Positions 1 through 8,884 of a stretch of 64,000 bases of DNA are shown here, piece after piece. Origin of the DNA: CAVTWS01 sp963732655 (lineage in GTDB: Bacteria; Actinomycetota; Acidimicrobiia; Acidimicrobiales; SHLQ01); contig CAVTAI010000013.1 in NCBI GenBank assembly GCA_963732655.1, positions 558,001-622,000 on the forward strand, read 5' to 3'. The translations under genes were made by a program, and so were the position numbers. Numbering within the stretch: the stretch's first letter is position 1; each line of letters starts with the position of its first letter. A model generated the notes under the pieces. It was not told the DNA's origin, searched no databases, and saw only the letters and a program-made list of their open reading frames with translations.

Positions 1-1
1 G

Positions 2-913
2 CGGCTCAACCCGGGCAACATCCGCCGGCCCGAACACATCCGGCTGGTGGCGTCGGAATGTCGGGACCGGGGGGTACCGATCCGCATCGGGGTCAACGGC
101 GGGTCGCTGCACCCGGATCTGTACGCCAAGTACGGCGACCGGGTGACTCCCGAGGCCATGGTGGAGTCGGCCCAGCAGGAGCTCGAGTACTTCCGCGAGG
201 TCGACTTCGATCTGGTCAAGATCTCGGTCAAGGCGTCGAGCGTTCCGCTGATGATCGAGGCGTACCGTCAGCTCGCCGACACCACGGACTTCCCGCTGCA
301 CCTCGGCGTGACCGAGGCCGGACCGCCCCCCGCCGGACTGCTCAAGGCGACCGCCGGCATGGCCACGCTGTTGGCCGAAGGCATCGGCGACACCATCCGG
401 TACTCGCTCACGGCCGATCCGGTCGAGGAAGCTCGTGCGGGTCGGATGCTGCTCGAAGCGCTCGGGCTCCGGGAGCGTCGCAATGTCGACCTGATCGCAT
501 GCCCGAGCTGCGGCCGCGCCGAGGTCGACGTGATCGACGTGGCCCGCCGGGCCATGGAAGCGTTCGCTGACCGCCAGATCCCGCTCCAGGTGGCGGTGAT
601 GGGGTGCGTCGTGAACGGGCCGGGTGAAGCGCGCGATGCCGATATCGGCATCGCCGCCGGCAACAAGCGGGGGCACCTGTTCATCAAGGGCCAGAACGTC
701 GCCGTCGTGCCCGAGGACGAGATGGTCGAGACCCTCGTCGAATGGGCGGAGTTCATCACCGAACACGGGGTGGAGGCGGCCCTGGCTCGCGTCGACACCG
801 AAAAGGCGGCCCGGGAAGCGGAACGGGACCGGGCCCGGCTCCTCGCCGACCGGGGCGCCGACGTCAACGACAACAGCTCCCGTATCGATCTCATCCGCAA
901 ACGCGCCACCTGA
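2..913 (+). CDS. ispG: 4-hydroxy-3-methylbut-2-enyl diphosphate synthase (IspG), 3' part
   Basis: The 5' end lies outside the window, and about 303 residues to the stop are visible. IspG is the [4Fe-4S] enzyme of the non-mevalonate isoprenoid pathway that converts MEcPP to HMBPP. The visible part opens with RLNPGNIRRP, the conserved segment at the end of the TIM-barrel substrate site. It continues with GVNGGSL and ends in the cluster-binding domain with IACPSCGRAEVDV and VAVMGCVVNGPGEA. These carry the expected cysteines (CPSC and GCVVNGPGE) and the following glutamate. A charged tail of about 45 residues follows. The frame is open from base 2, so the gene clearly continues upstream. Confidence 0.96.
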   Translation, partial: RLNPGNIRRPEHIRLVASECRDRGVPIRIGVNGGSLHPDLYAKYGDRVTPEAMVESAQQELEYFREVDFDLVKISVKASSVPLMIEAYRQLADTTDFPLHLGVTEAGPPPAGLLKATAGMATLLAEGIGDTIRYSLTADPVEEARAGRMLLEALGLRERRNVDLIACPSCGRAEVDVIDVARRAMEAFADRQIPLQVAVMGCVVNGPGEARDADIGIAAGNKRGHLFIKGQNVAVVPEDEMVETLVEWAEFITEHGVEAALARVDTEKAAREAERDRARLLADRGADVNDNSSRIDLIRKRAT

Positions 914-1010
914 CGCCCCCACCCATACCAACGGAGCGAACTGGGAGACACGGTGGTCGCGCCCACCACGTGAAGGAGCCGACGGGTTGGTCTCCCAGTA
1001 CAGTCGCGCC

Positions 1011-1532
1011 GTGGCTTCGGTGACGGTGCCGGTGGCGGCGATGCGGGGCAAACGACTCCCGCATGTCTCCGCGATGACCGGTCAGCCCGCACGTGGGTTC
1101 GTGCCGATCTCGCTGCCCGCCCGTCCGATCGGCGTCGGCTGGGTGCTCGTCGTCTTCGGTCCGCCCGGCTGGGCCGTTCTGGCGCTGTGGGCGATGTTCC
1201 GGAGCCGCATCACGGTGTACGTGCCGATGGGGGACCAGGCGTATGGTCGCTGGGCCCGGCTCCACCTCATGCGGTTCCGGGCCCCGCTCGCCACCCTCGG
1301 GTTCGGCTCGGTCGGCAGCCTCCTACTGATCAAAGGTGGCGTCTACGGGGCGCCGCTCCTGGTGGCGGCATCTGTGGCGTTGTTGGCGTCGCTCTACGCG
1401 TCGACCGCCGCGGGGTGGGCGCAGCCGAGCGTTCGGCTGCACAGCTGGGGTGACGTCGACCTACTGGGTGTGCACCCGACGTTTGCCGCATCCGTCGAGC
1501 GCGCCGGGTTGCTGGCCGCCGACCGGCACTGA
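1011..1532 (+). CDS. small membrane protein, unknown function
   Basis: A 173-residue protein if the GTG at 1011 is used; ATG at 1041 or 1074 would give a shorter form. I do not recognise a family. There is a hydrophobic stretch around residues 42-61 (IGVGWVLVVFGPPGWAVLAL), and another segment around residues 100-130 (FGSVGSLLLIKGGVYGAPLL, then VAASVALLASLYAS). Basic loops lie between them, so two to three membrane passes are likely. Third-position GC is high in this frame only, which supports coding. It stands alone between ispG and the reverse-strand phosphoribosyltransferase, tail to tail with the latter. Confidence 0.6.
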   Translation: MASVTVPVAAMRGKRLPHVSAMTGQPARGFVPISLPARPIGVGWVLVVFGPPGWAVLALWAMFRSRITVYVPMGDQAYGRWARLHLMRFRAPLATLGFGSVGSLLLIKGGVYGAPLLVAASVALLASLYASTAAGWAQPSVRLHSWGDVDLLGVHPTFAASVERAGLLAADRH

Positions 1533-1559
1533 GCGGCGGACGGCGATCCGGTTCCTGCG

Positions 1560-2108
1560 TCAGCGCACGAGATCGGTGAAGCGCACCAGCCAGCGCACGC
1601 GAAGGTCGTCGCACACCGTGTCCGTCGCCTTGTTCACGAGCACGGAGGCGCCGACGTATGTCGCCCCGGCGGAGTCGATCAACGACCGGATGGCCGCCAC
1701 GGAGCTGCCGGTGGTGACCCAGTCATCGACAACCAGGGCACGGGCGTCCGGCGAGATGTCCCACGACCGGGTCTGGAACGTCTCGGTGGCACCGCGCCAG
1801 GTCGGTGCGGACTCGACTCGTCGATCGGCTCCCGGGTGATTGCGGTCGTCCTTGCGCACCAGGACGAGACCGGCACCGAGCACGATCGCGGCGAGGGCGC
1901 CCAGGATGGGACCGCGTGCTTCCGGTGCGCACACCACGCTGATCCCGGCGTCGCGAAAGGGTTCGGCCAACGCTCGCCCGAGAAGGGTCAGGAGGTCTGG
2001 GTCACGCAAGACACCGGCCACGTCGGGGTGGTCGTCGACCATGGGAAACCGTGTGTGGAGCAGGTGACGGGCTCGGTCGAGGTCGAACGGCTCGACGTCA
2101 GAGGGCAC
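1560..2108 (-). CDS. phosphoribosyltransferase-family protein
   Basis: 182 residues, close to the size of PyrE/Apt-type type I phosphoribosyltransferases. The PRPP-binding loop is visible as ALVVDDWVTTGSS around residues 124-136, with the acidic pair DD and the TGSS turn. An upstream VCAPEARGPILGALAA segment resembles the PPi loop of orotate and adenine phosphoribosyltransferases. The substrate is not readable from the sequence; a nucleobase or orotate is the family expectation. The gene starts within the last 11 bases of the aldehyde dehydrogenase gene, so the two are co-transcribed on the reverse strand. It converges on the membrane protein gene. Confidence 0.8.
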   Translation of the reverse strand: MPSDVEPFDLDRARHLLHTRFPMVDDHPDVAGVLRDPDLLTLLGRALAEPFRDAGISVVCAPEARGPILGALAAIVLGAGLVLVRKDDRNHPGADRRVESAPTWRGATETFQTRSWDISPDARALVVDDWVTTGSSVAAIRSLIDSAGATYVGASVLVNKATDTVCDDLRVRWLVRFTDLVR

Positions 2109-3528
2109 GGCGCACGAGCCGTTCCTTGAGGCGGGAGTAGGGCGGGTAGAGCAGCCGGGGGTCGGGTCGGCTGCGGCGATGCAGCACGGACTTCAGGTTC
2201 GAGAACGTCTCGAAACCGGCCTGGCCGTGATAGCGGCCCATGCCGCTCGGGCCGACCCCTCCGAACGGCAGGTCGGGTACCGAGATGTGCAACAAGGTGT
2301 GGTTGATGCACATGCCACCGGCGCTGGTGGTCTGGATGACATCGTCGACCACGCCGGGATCCTCGGCGAAGAGGTACAGGGCGAGTGGTTTGGGGCGTTC
2401 GCGCACGAAGGCCACCGCGTCGGCGGTCGACGTCACCGAGATCACCGGAAGGAGGGGTCCGAAGATCTCTTCCTGCATGATCGGCGCATCGGGGTCGGGT
2501 CCCTCGAGCACCGTCGGCGCCAGGTAACGATGGTCGCGGTCGGTGACGCCGCCGGTGACCACTCGTCCCGCTCCGGGATGGTGGAGCAGACCTTCGAGAC
2601 GGGTCATGTGGGTGTCGTTGACGATCCGTCCGTACGACGTGCTCGATCGTGGGTCGTCGCCGTAGAACTCGTGGATGGCCGATACGAGGCAGTCGATGAA
2701 TCGGTCGTGCACGGAGGAGTCCACGAGCACGTAGTCGGGGGCGACACAGGTCTGTCCGGCGTTGAGGAAGCGGCCCCAGGCGATGCGGCGGGCCGCTACG
2801 GCGATGTCGGCGGTGCGGTCGACGATGGCCGGGCTCTTGCCCCCCAGCTCGAGGGTCACCGGCGTGAGATGGCGCGCCGCCGCCTCCATGACCACCCGGC
2901 CGATGCGGGTCGAGCCGGTGAAGAAGATGTGATCGAACCGCTCGGCGAGCAGCGCGGTCGCCGTGTCGGCGCCACCTTCGACGACGGCCACGGCGTCGGT
3001 GTCGAGATGGCGGGGGACGAGCCGGGCCAAGGCGGCGCTGGTGGCCGGAGCGAGCTCGGACGGCTTGACGACGGCGGCGTTGCCGGCGCCGAGCGCGGCG
3101 GCGAGGGGACCGATCAGGAGCTGGATCGGGTAGTTCCACGGAGCGATGACGAGGGCCGTACCGAGAGGCTCCGGTTGGACGTAGCCTCGCCCCGGCCATG
3201 ACGTGATCGGCAGGCGCACCCGGCGGGGGGCGGCCCAACGTCCGAGCTGCTTGTCGAGGTGGCGGATCTCGCCGCGGGTGGTGCCGATGTCGGTCGCCCA
3301 CCCCTCGGTGGCTGGTTTGCCCAGGTCCTGGTGCAAGGCGCGGAGGAGTTCCGCCTCGCCGTCGTGGAGCAGCCGGAGAAGCCCGGCCAGCATGCGGTGA
3401 CGCCACTCGAGAGGGCGGGTCTCGCCCCGATCGAAGGCGGCTCGGACCCCGTTTACGAGGCCCGGGACTGCGTCGTCGACGCTCGGCGCGATGGTGGGCC
3501 GATCGAGGTCGCTGGCCTTACCTGACAT
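2098..3528 (-). CDS. aldehyde dehydrogenase (class 3-like)
   Basis: 476 residues, an NAD(P)-dependent dehydrogenase oxidising an aldehyde to the acid. The active-site elements are in the expected order: the cofactor segment APWNYPIQ (129-136), VVKPSE (153-158), FFTGSTRIG (202-210), catalytic Glu227 in LELGGKS, nucleophile Cys261 in NAGQTCVAPDY, and EEIFGPLLP further on. The length of about 475 and the C-terminal region rich in aromatic and basic residues (SRPDPRLLYPPYSRLKERL) match class 3 enzymes acting on fatty or aromatic aldehydes. ATG start at 3528. The gene is divergent from the rimP operon and overlaps the phosphoribosyltransferase gene by 11 bases. Confidence 0.92.
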   Translation of the reverse strand: MSGKASDLDRPTIAPSVDDAVPGLVNGVRAAFDRGETRPLEWRHRMLAGLLRLLHDGEAELLRALHQDLGKPATEGWATDIGTTRGEIRHLDKQLGRWAAPRRVRLPITSWPGRGYVQPEPLGTALVIAPWNYPIQLLIGPLAAALGAGNAAVVKPSELAPATSAALARLVPRHLDTDAVAVVEGGADTATALLAERFDHIFFTGSTRIGRVVMEAAARHLTPVTLELGGKSPAIVDRTADIAVAARRIAWGRFLNAGQTCVAPDYVLVDSSVHDRFIDCLVSAIHEFYGDDPRSSTSYGRIVNDTHMTRLEGLLHHPGAGRVVTGGVTDRDHRYLAPTVLEGPDPDAPIMQEEIFGPLLPVISVTSTADAVAFVRERPKPLALYLFAEDPGVVDDVIQTTSAGGMCINHTLLHISVPDLPFGGVGPSGMGRYHGQAGFETFSNLKSVLHRRSRPDPRLLYPPYSRLKERLVRRAL

Positions 3529-3574
3529 GGTTCGCCCTTCTACTCGATGGGTCCGCCCAGGCCCTCGGCCAGGC

Positions 3575-3580
3575 TATACT
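3575..3580 (+). promoter_or_regulatory. candidate -10 box for the rimP-nusA-infB operon
   Basis: TATACT, a close match to the housekeeping -10 TATAAT, in the divergent gap between the aldehyde dehydrogenase and rimP. No good -35 is visible 17 bases upstream (GC-rich DNA), so this is a moderate call. It would start a transcript near 3587, ahead of the hairpin at 3630-3657. Confidence 0.45.
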
Positions 3581-3629
3581 TCGTCCTCGCGTGCTGTTCA
3601 CGGTCCGGTCATCTTGATCCGGAGGACGG

Positions 3630-3657
3630 AGGCGTGGGCTCGGCCCACGCCTTTGTT
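3630..3657 (+). terminator. intrinsic terminator/attenuator hairpin ahead of rimP
   Basis: The stem AGGCGTGGGC pairs with GCCCACGCCT around a very small loop, followed at once by TTTGTTT. This is a textbook Rho-independent terminator on the + strand. It sits about 45 bases after the presumed transcription start and about 105 bases before the rimP start, with no gene in between. It therefore looks like a leader attenuator for the rimP-nusA-infB operon rather than the end of a gene. Confidence 0.65.
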
Positions 3658-3762
3658 TCATTCAGTCCTCGGTCCTCCCGTATCGGAGCCGGGTCGTGGC
3701 GCTACGCGCCACTGCAGTTGCGCCTGATCGTCGAGAGACTGGTCGAAGAGAGGAGGGTCCCC

Positions 3763-4680
3763 GTGGGCGTCGAAGAACGTGTGATTGCTCTGGTGACCCC
3801 GCTGTTCGACGAATGGGGTGTCGATCTCGTCGATGTGGAGCACCTGGGTGCGGTCTTGCGCATCAGTGCCGATCAACGTGACGGGATCGATCTCGCCACG
3901 TTGCAGGATCTCAGCCGAGAGGTCTCGCGCCTGCTCGACGACACCGATCCCATCCCGGGTCGCTACACCCTCGAGGTCAGCAGCCCCGGCCTCGAACGGC
4001 CGCTACGAACCCCTGACCACTTCAGTCGCGCCGTCGGCCAGCGGGTCAAGGTCAAGACCAAGGTGGATGTCGGCGGCGAGCGCCGGTCCGACGGACAACT
4101 GATCGCCGCGGGCGAGGCTACCTTCGAGGTGGCGCTGGAGGACGGTTCCGTGCGTACCGTCTCCTACTCCGATGTGGACCGTGCTCGCACCGTGTTCGAG
4201 TGGGGTCCCGGGCCCAAGCCGGGCAAGGGCCCGAAGCAGCCCAAGCCGGCCCCGGCCGCCACCAGCGATTCGATACCTCGTGAGTCCACGACTCCCGATT
4301 CGATCACGCGTAATTCGACAATTGAGGAGACCCGGCATGAACCCGGATTTCATGGAGGCGCTGCACCTACTGGCCGCCGATCGAGGCATCTCGGTCGACA
4401 CCCTGCTGGGTGCGTTGGCCGATGCCCTGGAGTCGGCCTACAAGCGCATGCCCAACGCCCACGAGTACGCGTGGGTCACGATCGATCCCGACAGCGGCGA
4501 GATCCGGGTGTCGGCGCAGAACCTCGACGAGGAGGGCAACCCGGTCGGGGAGGAGTTCGACGTCACGCCCGGCGACTTCGGCCGCATCGCCGCTCAGACC
4601 GCGCGCCAGGTCATGACCCAGCGAATTCGCGAAGCCGAGCGGGAGCTCAAATACGAGGAGTACGCCGGGCGAGAGGGTGA
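3763..4680 (+). CDS. rimP: ribosome maturation factor RimP, abnormally extended
   Basis: RimP assists 30S subunit maturation. The GTG at 3763 is chosen because a strong AGGAGGG lies 5-12 bases upstream. The N-terminal domain (EERVIALVTPLFDEWGVDLV, then LRISADQRDGIDLATLQDLS) and the signature YTLEVSSPGLERPL are clear. The SH3-like C-terminal domain ends near 4200, about residue 150. A Pro/Lys-rich tail follows and the frame then stays open to 4680, reading 344 bases into nusA in another frame. Family members are usually 150-200 residues, against 305 here. Stops exist in the neighbouring frame at 4281, 4311 and 4323, so a one-base indel in the tail is the simplest explanation. The true end is probably near 4283. 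Confidence 0.85.
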   Translation: MGVEERVIALVTPLFDEWGVDLVDVEHLGAVLRISADQRDGIDLATLQDLSREVSRLLDDTDPIPGRYTLEVSSPGLERPLRTPDHFSRAVGQRVKVKTKVDVGGERRSDGQLIAAGEATFEVALEDGSVRTVSYSDVDRARTVFEWGPGPKPGKGPKQPKPAPAATSDSIPRESTTPDSITRNSTIEETRHEPGFHGGAAPTGRRSRHLGRHPAGCVGRCPGVGLQAHAQRPRVRVGHDRSRQRRDPGVGAEPRRGGQPGRGGVRRHARRLRPHRRSDRAPGHDPANSRSRAGAQIRGVRRARG

Positions 4681-5536
4681 CATCGTGACCGGTGTCGTCC
4701 AGCAGACCGACAGCCGCTACACGCTGCTCGATCTGGGTCGGGTGGAGGCGTTGCTGCCCCAGTCCGAGCAGGTGCCGTACGAGCGCCCGGAGGCCAACAG
4801 TCGCGTCAAGGCCTACATCGTCGAGGTTCGCAAGACGGCGAAGGGCCCGCAGATCGTGGTCAGCCGCACGCACCCCGGGCTGGTCAAGCGACTGTTCGAG
4901 CTCGAAGTCCCCGAGATCGCCGATGGCATCGTCGAGATCCGTGCCTGCGCCCGCGAACCAGGTCACCGCACCAAGATCGCGGTGTGGTCGAACGACCAGA
5001 ACGTCGACCCTGTCGGCGCCTGCGTGGGCGCCCGAGGGGCGCGTGTGCGTCAGATCGTCAATGAGCTCCGGGGCGAGAAGATCGACATCGTTCCCTTCTC
5101 CGAAGACCTCCGCGACTACATCGCCAAGGCCCTGTCGCCAGCGAAGGTCAAAGAGGTCCGGACCGACGACGCCACCGGCATCGCTGATGTCATCGTCCCC
5201 GATTTCCAGCTCTCCCTGGCCATCGGCAAGGAGGGGCAGAACGCTCGTCTGGCCGCCCGTCTGACCGGGTGGCGCATCGACATCAAGTCCGAGACGCAGA
5301 TGGCCGAGGAGGCCGCGGGCCTGGCCAGCTACGGCGAGGACGTGGAGTGGGCCGAAGGCGAGTGGGTCGTCGACCCCGAGTCCGGTGAGCAGGTGTGGAA
5401 GCCGGCCGAAGGTGGTCCGGCCATGTCGGCGGAGGCGTGGGCCACGTCCGGCGAGCCGGCCGAGGGTGCGACGGACGCAGGTCCGCCCGACACCGAATCG
5501 CCCGCCGATGCCAAGATCGAGGGTGGTGACAGCTGA
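4337..5536 (+). CDS. nusA: transcription termination/antitermination factor NusA
   Basis: 399 residues; NusA binds RNA polymerase and RNA to control pausing, termination and antitermination. ATG at 4337 follows TTGAGGAG with good spacing. In order: an N-terminal RNAP-binding domain (MNPDFMEALHLLAADRGISV to about residue 112), an S1 domain (GDIVTGVVQQTDSRYTLLDL, about 114-180), KH1 with the loop VGARGARV, and KH2 with AIGKEGQNARLAARLTGWRI. An acidic tail of about 60 residues follows. It is the core gene of the rimP-nusA-ylxR-infB operon and overlaps the start of ylxR by 11 bases. Confidence 0.96.
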   Translation: MNPDFMEALHLLAADRGISVDTLLGALADALESAYKRMPNAHEYAWVTIDPDSGEIRVSAQNLDEEGNPVGEEFDVTPGDFGRIAAQTARQVMTQRIREAERELKYEEYAGREGDIVTGVVQQTDSRYTLLDLGRVEALLPQSEQVPYERPEANSRVKAYIVEVRKTAKGPQIVVSRTHPGLVKRLFELEVPEIADGIVEIRACAREPGHRTKIAVWSNDQNVDPVGACVGARGARVRQIVNELRGEKIDIVPFSEDLRDYIAKALSPAKVKEVRTDDATGIADVIVPDFQLSLAIGKEGQNARLAARLTGWRIDIKSETQMAEEAAGLASYGEDVEWAEGEWVVDPESGEQVWKPAEGGPAMSAEAWATSGEPAEGATDAGPPDTESPADAKIEGGDS

Positions 5537-5924
5537 CGGGCCGGTCCGAACCTGCGTCGGCTGTCGGCACGCGGCCCCCGTTTCGGCGCTGGTACGGGTT
5601 AGGCTTGCCGAGGGTCAACTGGTCCTCGATCAGTCGGCTCCTGGGCGTGGTGCCTGGATCGGTCCCTCGAGCCTTTGTCTCGAACGGGCCATCAGGCGTC
5701 ACGCGCTGCCCCGCCGCGTTGCGCTCCGACATCTCCGACCAGGCGATCGAGGGGTTGCGCGGGACATGGTCGTTGGCCACGGCCACACAACAGCTCCCCC
5801 TCGGGTGCCCCGAGCGGAGCTGAAATGGGCGTTCGCTCCCTCTCCGCTGGCGTGGAAGGATAGAACGCCCCCGCCCTGGGCTCCTGCCCGTGGGCGGATA
5901 CACAGTCGAAGGGACGTAGCGAAC
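5526..5924 (+). CDS. ylxR: YlxR (DUF448) RNA-binding protein, no stop codon before infB
   Basis: A small basic protein found between nusA and infB in most bacteria, thought to bind nucleic acid. The family signature is clear: VRTCVGCRHAAPVSALVRVR near the start, then APGRGAWIGPSSLCLERAIR. Conserved residues extend to about 5760. GTG at 5526 (or 5523) overlaps the end of nusA. YlxR is normally about 90-100 residues and then stops. Here the same frame stays open through about 55 low-complexity residues straight into infB. The end given is simply the base before the infB start. Either a YlxR-IF2 fusion exists or an indel removed the stop; TGA at 5821 and TAG at 5861 lie in the other frames. Confidence 0.8.
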
Positions 5925-8870
5925 TTGTCGAAGTCGATCCGCCTGTACGAGCTGGCGCGCGAACTGGGGCTCACCAACAAGGAGTGCCTCGACCTGTGCG
6001 TCTCACTCGGGATCGGGGTCAAGAGCCATTCCTCGAGCATGGAGGAAGCTCAGGCTGACCGGGCGCGCCGCAAGGCGCATCGCGAAGGGATGGTTCGCGA
6101 CGAGCAACCGCCCGAAGAGGTGCCAGAGAAGCCGGCCAAGAAGGCCACCAAGACGACCAAGAAGGCCGCCGCCGGTATCGAGGCCGACGGCGCTCCTGCC
6201 GTCGCCGCCGAGCCCGTGTCTGCCGAACCGGCCCCGGCGCCGTCGGTAACCCCGGAGATCGACATCGCTCCCGCCGCCGCGGTCGAGGCCCCGGCGGCCG
6301 CGCCCGCCGTCGCGGCGCCGGAACCTCGTCCCGAGCCAGCCGTCGCCGCACCCGTCGCCGCCGTCGTCGAATCCGTGCCCGCTCCCGTCGAGGCCGAACC
6401 CGCGCCCCTGGCTCCCGCGGCGTCGTTGCCGACGGAATCGGCTCCCGCCTCGATCGCGCCGAGCGCGGAAGCGCCGCGCCGGGTCGTCTCGTCCGGTGGT
6501 GCCGCACCGCCGCGCCGCATGGCTCTGGAGCCCCCTGTGCTGAGTCCGCCGCTCCCGCCGGTCGTGTCCGACACGGCCGAAGCTCGCGCCGGGGCCGGTG
6601 CCGCGCCGGGCCTCAAACGCCCGCCGATGCCCGGCATGCCGCCGCCGCGGCCGCGCCCGCCCGGCATGGTGCCCCCGCGTTCGACCTCCGGTAAGCCGAT
6701 CCCGCCGCCTCCCGGCCCGCCCGTGTCGTCGTCCGGCCGTCCGATCCCGCCGCCGCCCGGTGGCCGCCGAGTGGGTGCCCCGACCACAGGCGCTCCCGGT
6801 CGTCCCGGTGGCGGTCCTGGCGGTGCTCGCCCCGGTGGCGGTGCCCCTGGTGGCGGCCGACCCTTCGGTGGTGGTGGAGGCGTGCCCGGTGGTGGTGGAG
6901 CGCCCGGCTCCCGCCCCGGCGGTCCTGGTGGCGGCCCTGGCCGTCCTGGTGGCGGCCGTCCCGGCGGTCCCGGGGATCGTCGTGGTCCCCGTCGCAAGAG
7001 CCGTCGTCGTCGCGTGCTCGAAGAGCTCCAGCCGATGGGTGTCCCCACGTATACGCCCACCTCGGCGCCGGTTCCCGATGGAACGATCGTCATCGAACGG
7101 GCGTCGACACCCCAAGATGTCGGCCCGAAGCTGAATCGCACGGCGGCCGACGTCGTTCGTTTCCTCATGCAGCTCGGCGAGATGGTGACGGCGACCCAGT
7201 CGCTGTCGGACGACATGATCGAGCTGTTCGCCGGTGAGATCGGGGCGACCATCCGCCTCGTCGACCCGGGCGAGGAGCAAGAGGTCGAGCTGCAGAAGAT
7301 GCTCGACCTGACCGACGACGAAGAAGACGAAGCGGCCTACGAGTCGTGGCCCGAGCGGGCACCCGTCATCACCGTCATGGGCCACGTCGACCACGGCAAG
7401 ACCAAACTGCTCGACCAGATCCGCAAGGCCAATGTCATGGGCGGCGAGGCCGGTGGTATCACCCAGCACATCGGCGCCTACCAGGTCGAGCGTGATGGTC
7501 ACCACATCGCGTTCATCGACACCCCGGGTCACGAGGCCTTCACGGCCATGCGGGCCCGTGGTGCTGACGTCACCGACATCGTGGTGCTCGTCGTCGCCGC
7601 CGACGACGGCGTCATGCCCCAGACCATCGAGGCGCTGAACCACGCCAAGGCCGCCGACGTCCCGATCGTCGTGGCCGTCAACAAGATCGACCGTGAGCAG
7701 GCCGATCCCCAGAAGGTCATGAGCCAGCTGGCCGAGCGTGGCCTCATCCCCGAGGAGTGGGGCGGTGACACCATCTACTGCCAGGTGTCGGCGCTCCAGA
7801 ACATCGGGATCGACGAGCTGCTCGACAACCTGCTCGTCGTCGCCGAGGTCGAGAACCTGCGCGCCGATCCCAAGGGTCGCGCTCGGGGCACGGTGCTCGA
7901 GTCGCACCTCGATATCGGCCGGGGCCCGGTCGCCACCGTGCTCATCCAGCGGGGCACCCTCAAGGTCGGCGACCCCGTGGTCGCCGGCGCCGCCTGGGGT
8001 CGTGTCCGAGCCTTGATCGACGATCACGGCAACCAGGTCAAGTCGGCCGGCCCGTCGACCCCGGTGCAGGTGCTCGGCCTCCAAGATGTCGCCTCTGCCG
8101 GCGACGACCTCGTCGTGTCGCCGAACGAGAAGATCGCCAGCCGGGTGGCCTCCACTCGAGAGCATTGGCAGCGTCTGGCCCACATGGGCCGTGACAGCCA
8201 CGCCCTGGCCGGTGGCGCCAAGCTCGAGGACGTCTTCAAGCAGATCCAGGCCGGCGAGACCGCCACGCTCAACCTCATCGTCAAGGCCGACGTGAACGGC
8301 TCGCTCGAGGCGGTCACCGAGAGCTTGCGCAAGCTCGAACGCGACGACGTGAAGTTGGCGTTCGTGCACCGAGCCGTGGGCGGCATCACCGAGAGCGACA
8401 TCCAGCTCGCCGCCACCTCCAACGCCACGATCCTGGGCTTCAACGTCCGTCCCGATCGCAAGGCGCGTGAGATGGCCGAGCAGGAGCGGGTGGAGATCCG
8501 TACCTACGAGATCATCTACAAGCTGCTCGAGGACATCGAGGCCGCCATGCTCGGCATGTTGGCCCCGGAGTTCGAGGAGGTCGTGACCGGCGATGCCGAG
8601 GTGCGCGACATCTTCTCGGTGCCCCGAGTCGGCAAGATCGCCGGTTGCTACGTGCTCAACGGCACGATCTCCCGGGGCTCCAAGGTGCGCTTCCTCCGCG
8701 AGGGCACGATCATCTGGAAGGGCGAGGTCAGCTCGCTCAAACGGTTCAAGGAAGATGCTCGCGAGGTCCATGCCGGCTTCGAGTGCGGCATCGGCCTGTC
8801 GGACTTCCAGGACCTCAAAGACGGTGACATCATCGAGACCTTCGAGGAGCGGGAGATCCCGCGCACGTGA
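5925..8870 (+). CDS. infB: translation initiation factor IF-2
   Basis: 981 residues from a TTG start at 5925, preceded by GAAGGGA; the protein opens SKSIRLYELARELGLTNKEC, the usual IF2 N-terminus. IF-2 is the GTPase that brings initiator tRNA to the ribosome. Residues about 80-370 are Ala/Pro-rich and then extremely Pro/Gly/Arg-rich low complexity, as in other GC-rich actinobacteria. The G domain carries G1 GHVDHGKT (about residue 486), G3 DTPGHEAF and G4 NKID. The two beta-barrel domains and domain 3 follow, ending ETFEEREIPRT. Part of the nusA operon, 14 bases before ylxP. Confidence 0.96.
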   Translation: MSKSIRLYELARELGLTNKECLDLCVSLGIGVKSHSSSMEEAQADRARRKAHREGMVRDEQPPEEVPEKPAKKATKTTKKAAAGIEADGAPAVAAEPVSAEPAPAPSVTPEIDIAPAAAVEAPAAAPAVAAPEPRPEPAVAAPVAAVVESVPAPVEAEPAPLAPAASLPTESAPASIAPSAEAPRRVVSSGGAAPPRRMALEPPVLSPPLPPVVSDTAEARAGAGAAPGLKRPPMPGMPPPRPRPPGMVPPRSTSGKPIPPPPGPPVSSSGRPIPPPPGGRRVGAPTTGAPGRPGGGPGGARPGGGAPGGGRPFGGGGGVPGGGGAPGSRPGGPGGGPGRPGGGRPGGPGDRRGPRRKSRRRRVLEELQPMGVPTYTPTSAPVPDGTIVIERASTPQDVGPKLNRTAADVVRFLMQLGEMVTATQSLSDDMIELFAGEIGATIRLVDPGEEQEVELQKMLDLTDDEEDEAAYESWPERAPVITVMGHVDHGKTKLLDQIRKANVMGGEAGGITQHIGAYQVERDGHHIAFIDTPGHEAFTAMRARGADVTDIVVLVVAADDGVMPQTIEALNHAKAADVPIVVAVNKIDREQADPQKVMSQLAERGLIPEEWGGDTIYCQVSALQNIGIDELLDNLLVVAEVENLRADPKGRARGTVLESHLDIGRGPVATVLIQRGTLKVGDPVVAGAAWGRVRALIDDHGNQVKSAGPSTPVQVLGLQDVASAGDDLVVSPNEKIASRVASTREHWQRLAHMGRDSHALAGGAKLEDVFKQIQAGETATLNLIVKADVNGSLEAVTESLRKLERDDVKLAFVHRAVGGITESDIQLAATSNATILGFNVRPDRKAREMAEQERVEIRTYEIIYKLLEDIEAAMLGMLAPEFEEVVTGDAEVRDIFSVPRVGKIAGCYVLNGTISRGSKVRFLREGTIIWKGEVSSLKRFKEDAREVHAGFECGIGLSDFQDLKDGDIIETFEEREIPRT

Positions 8871-8884
8871 GGGCCCGCTGAGCG

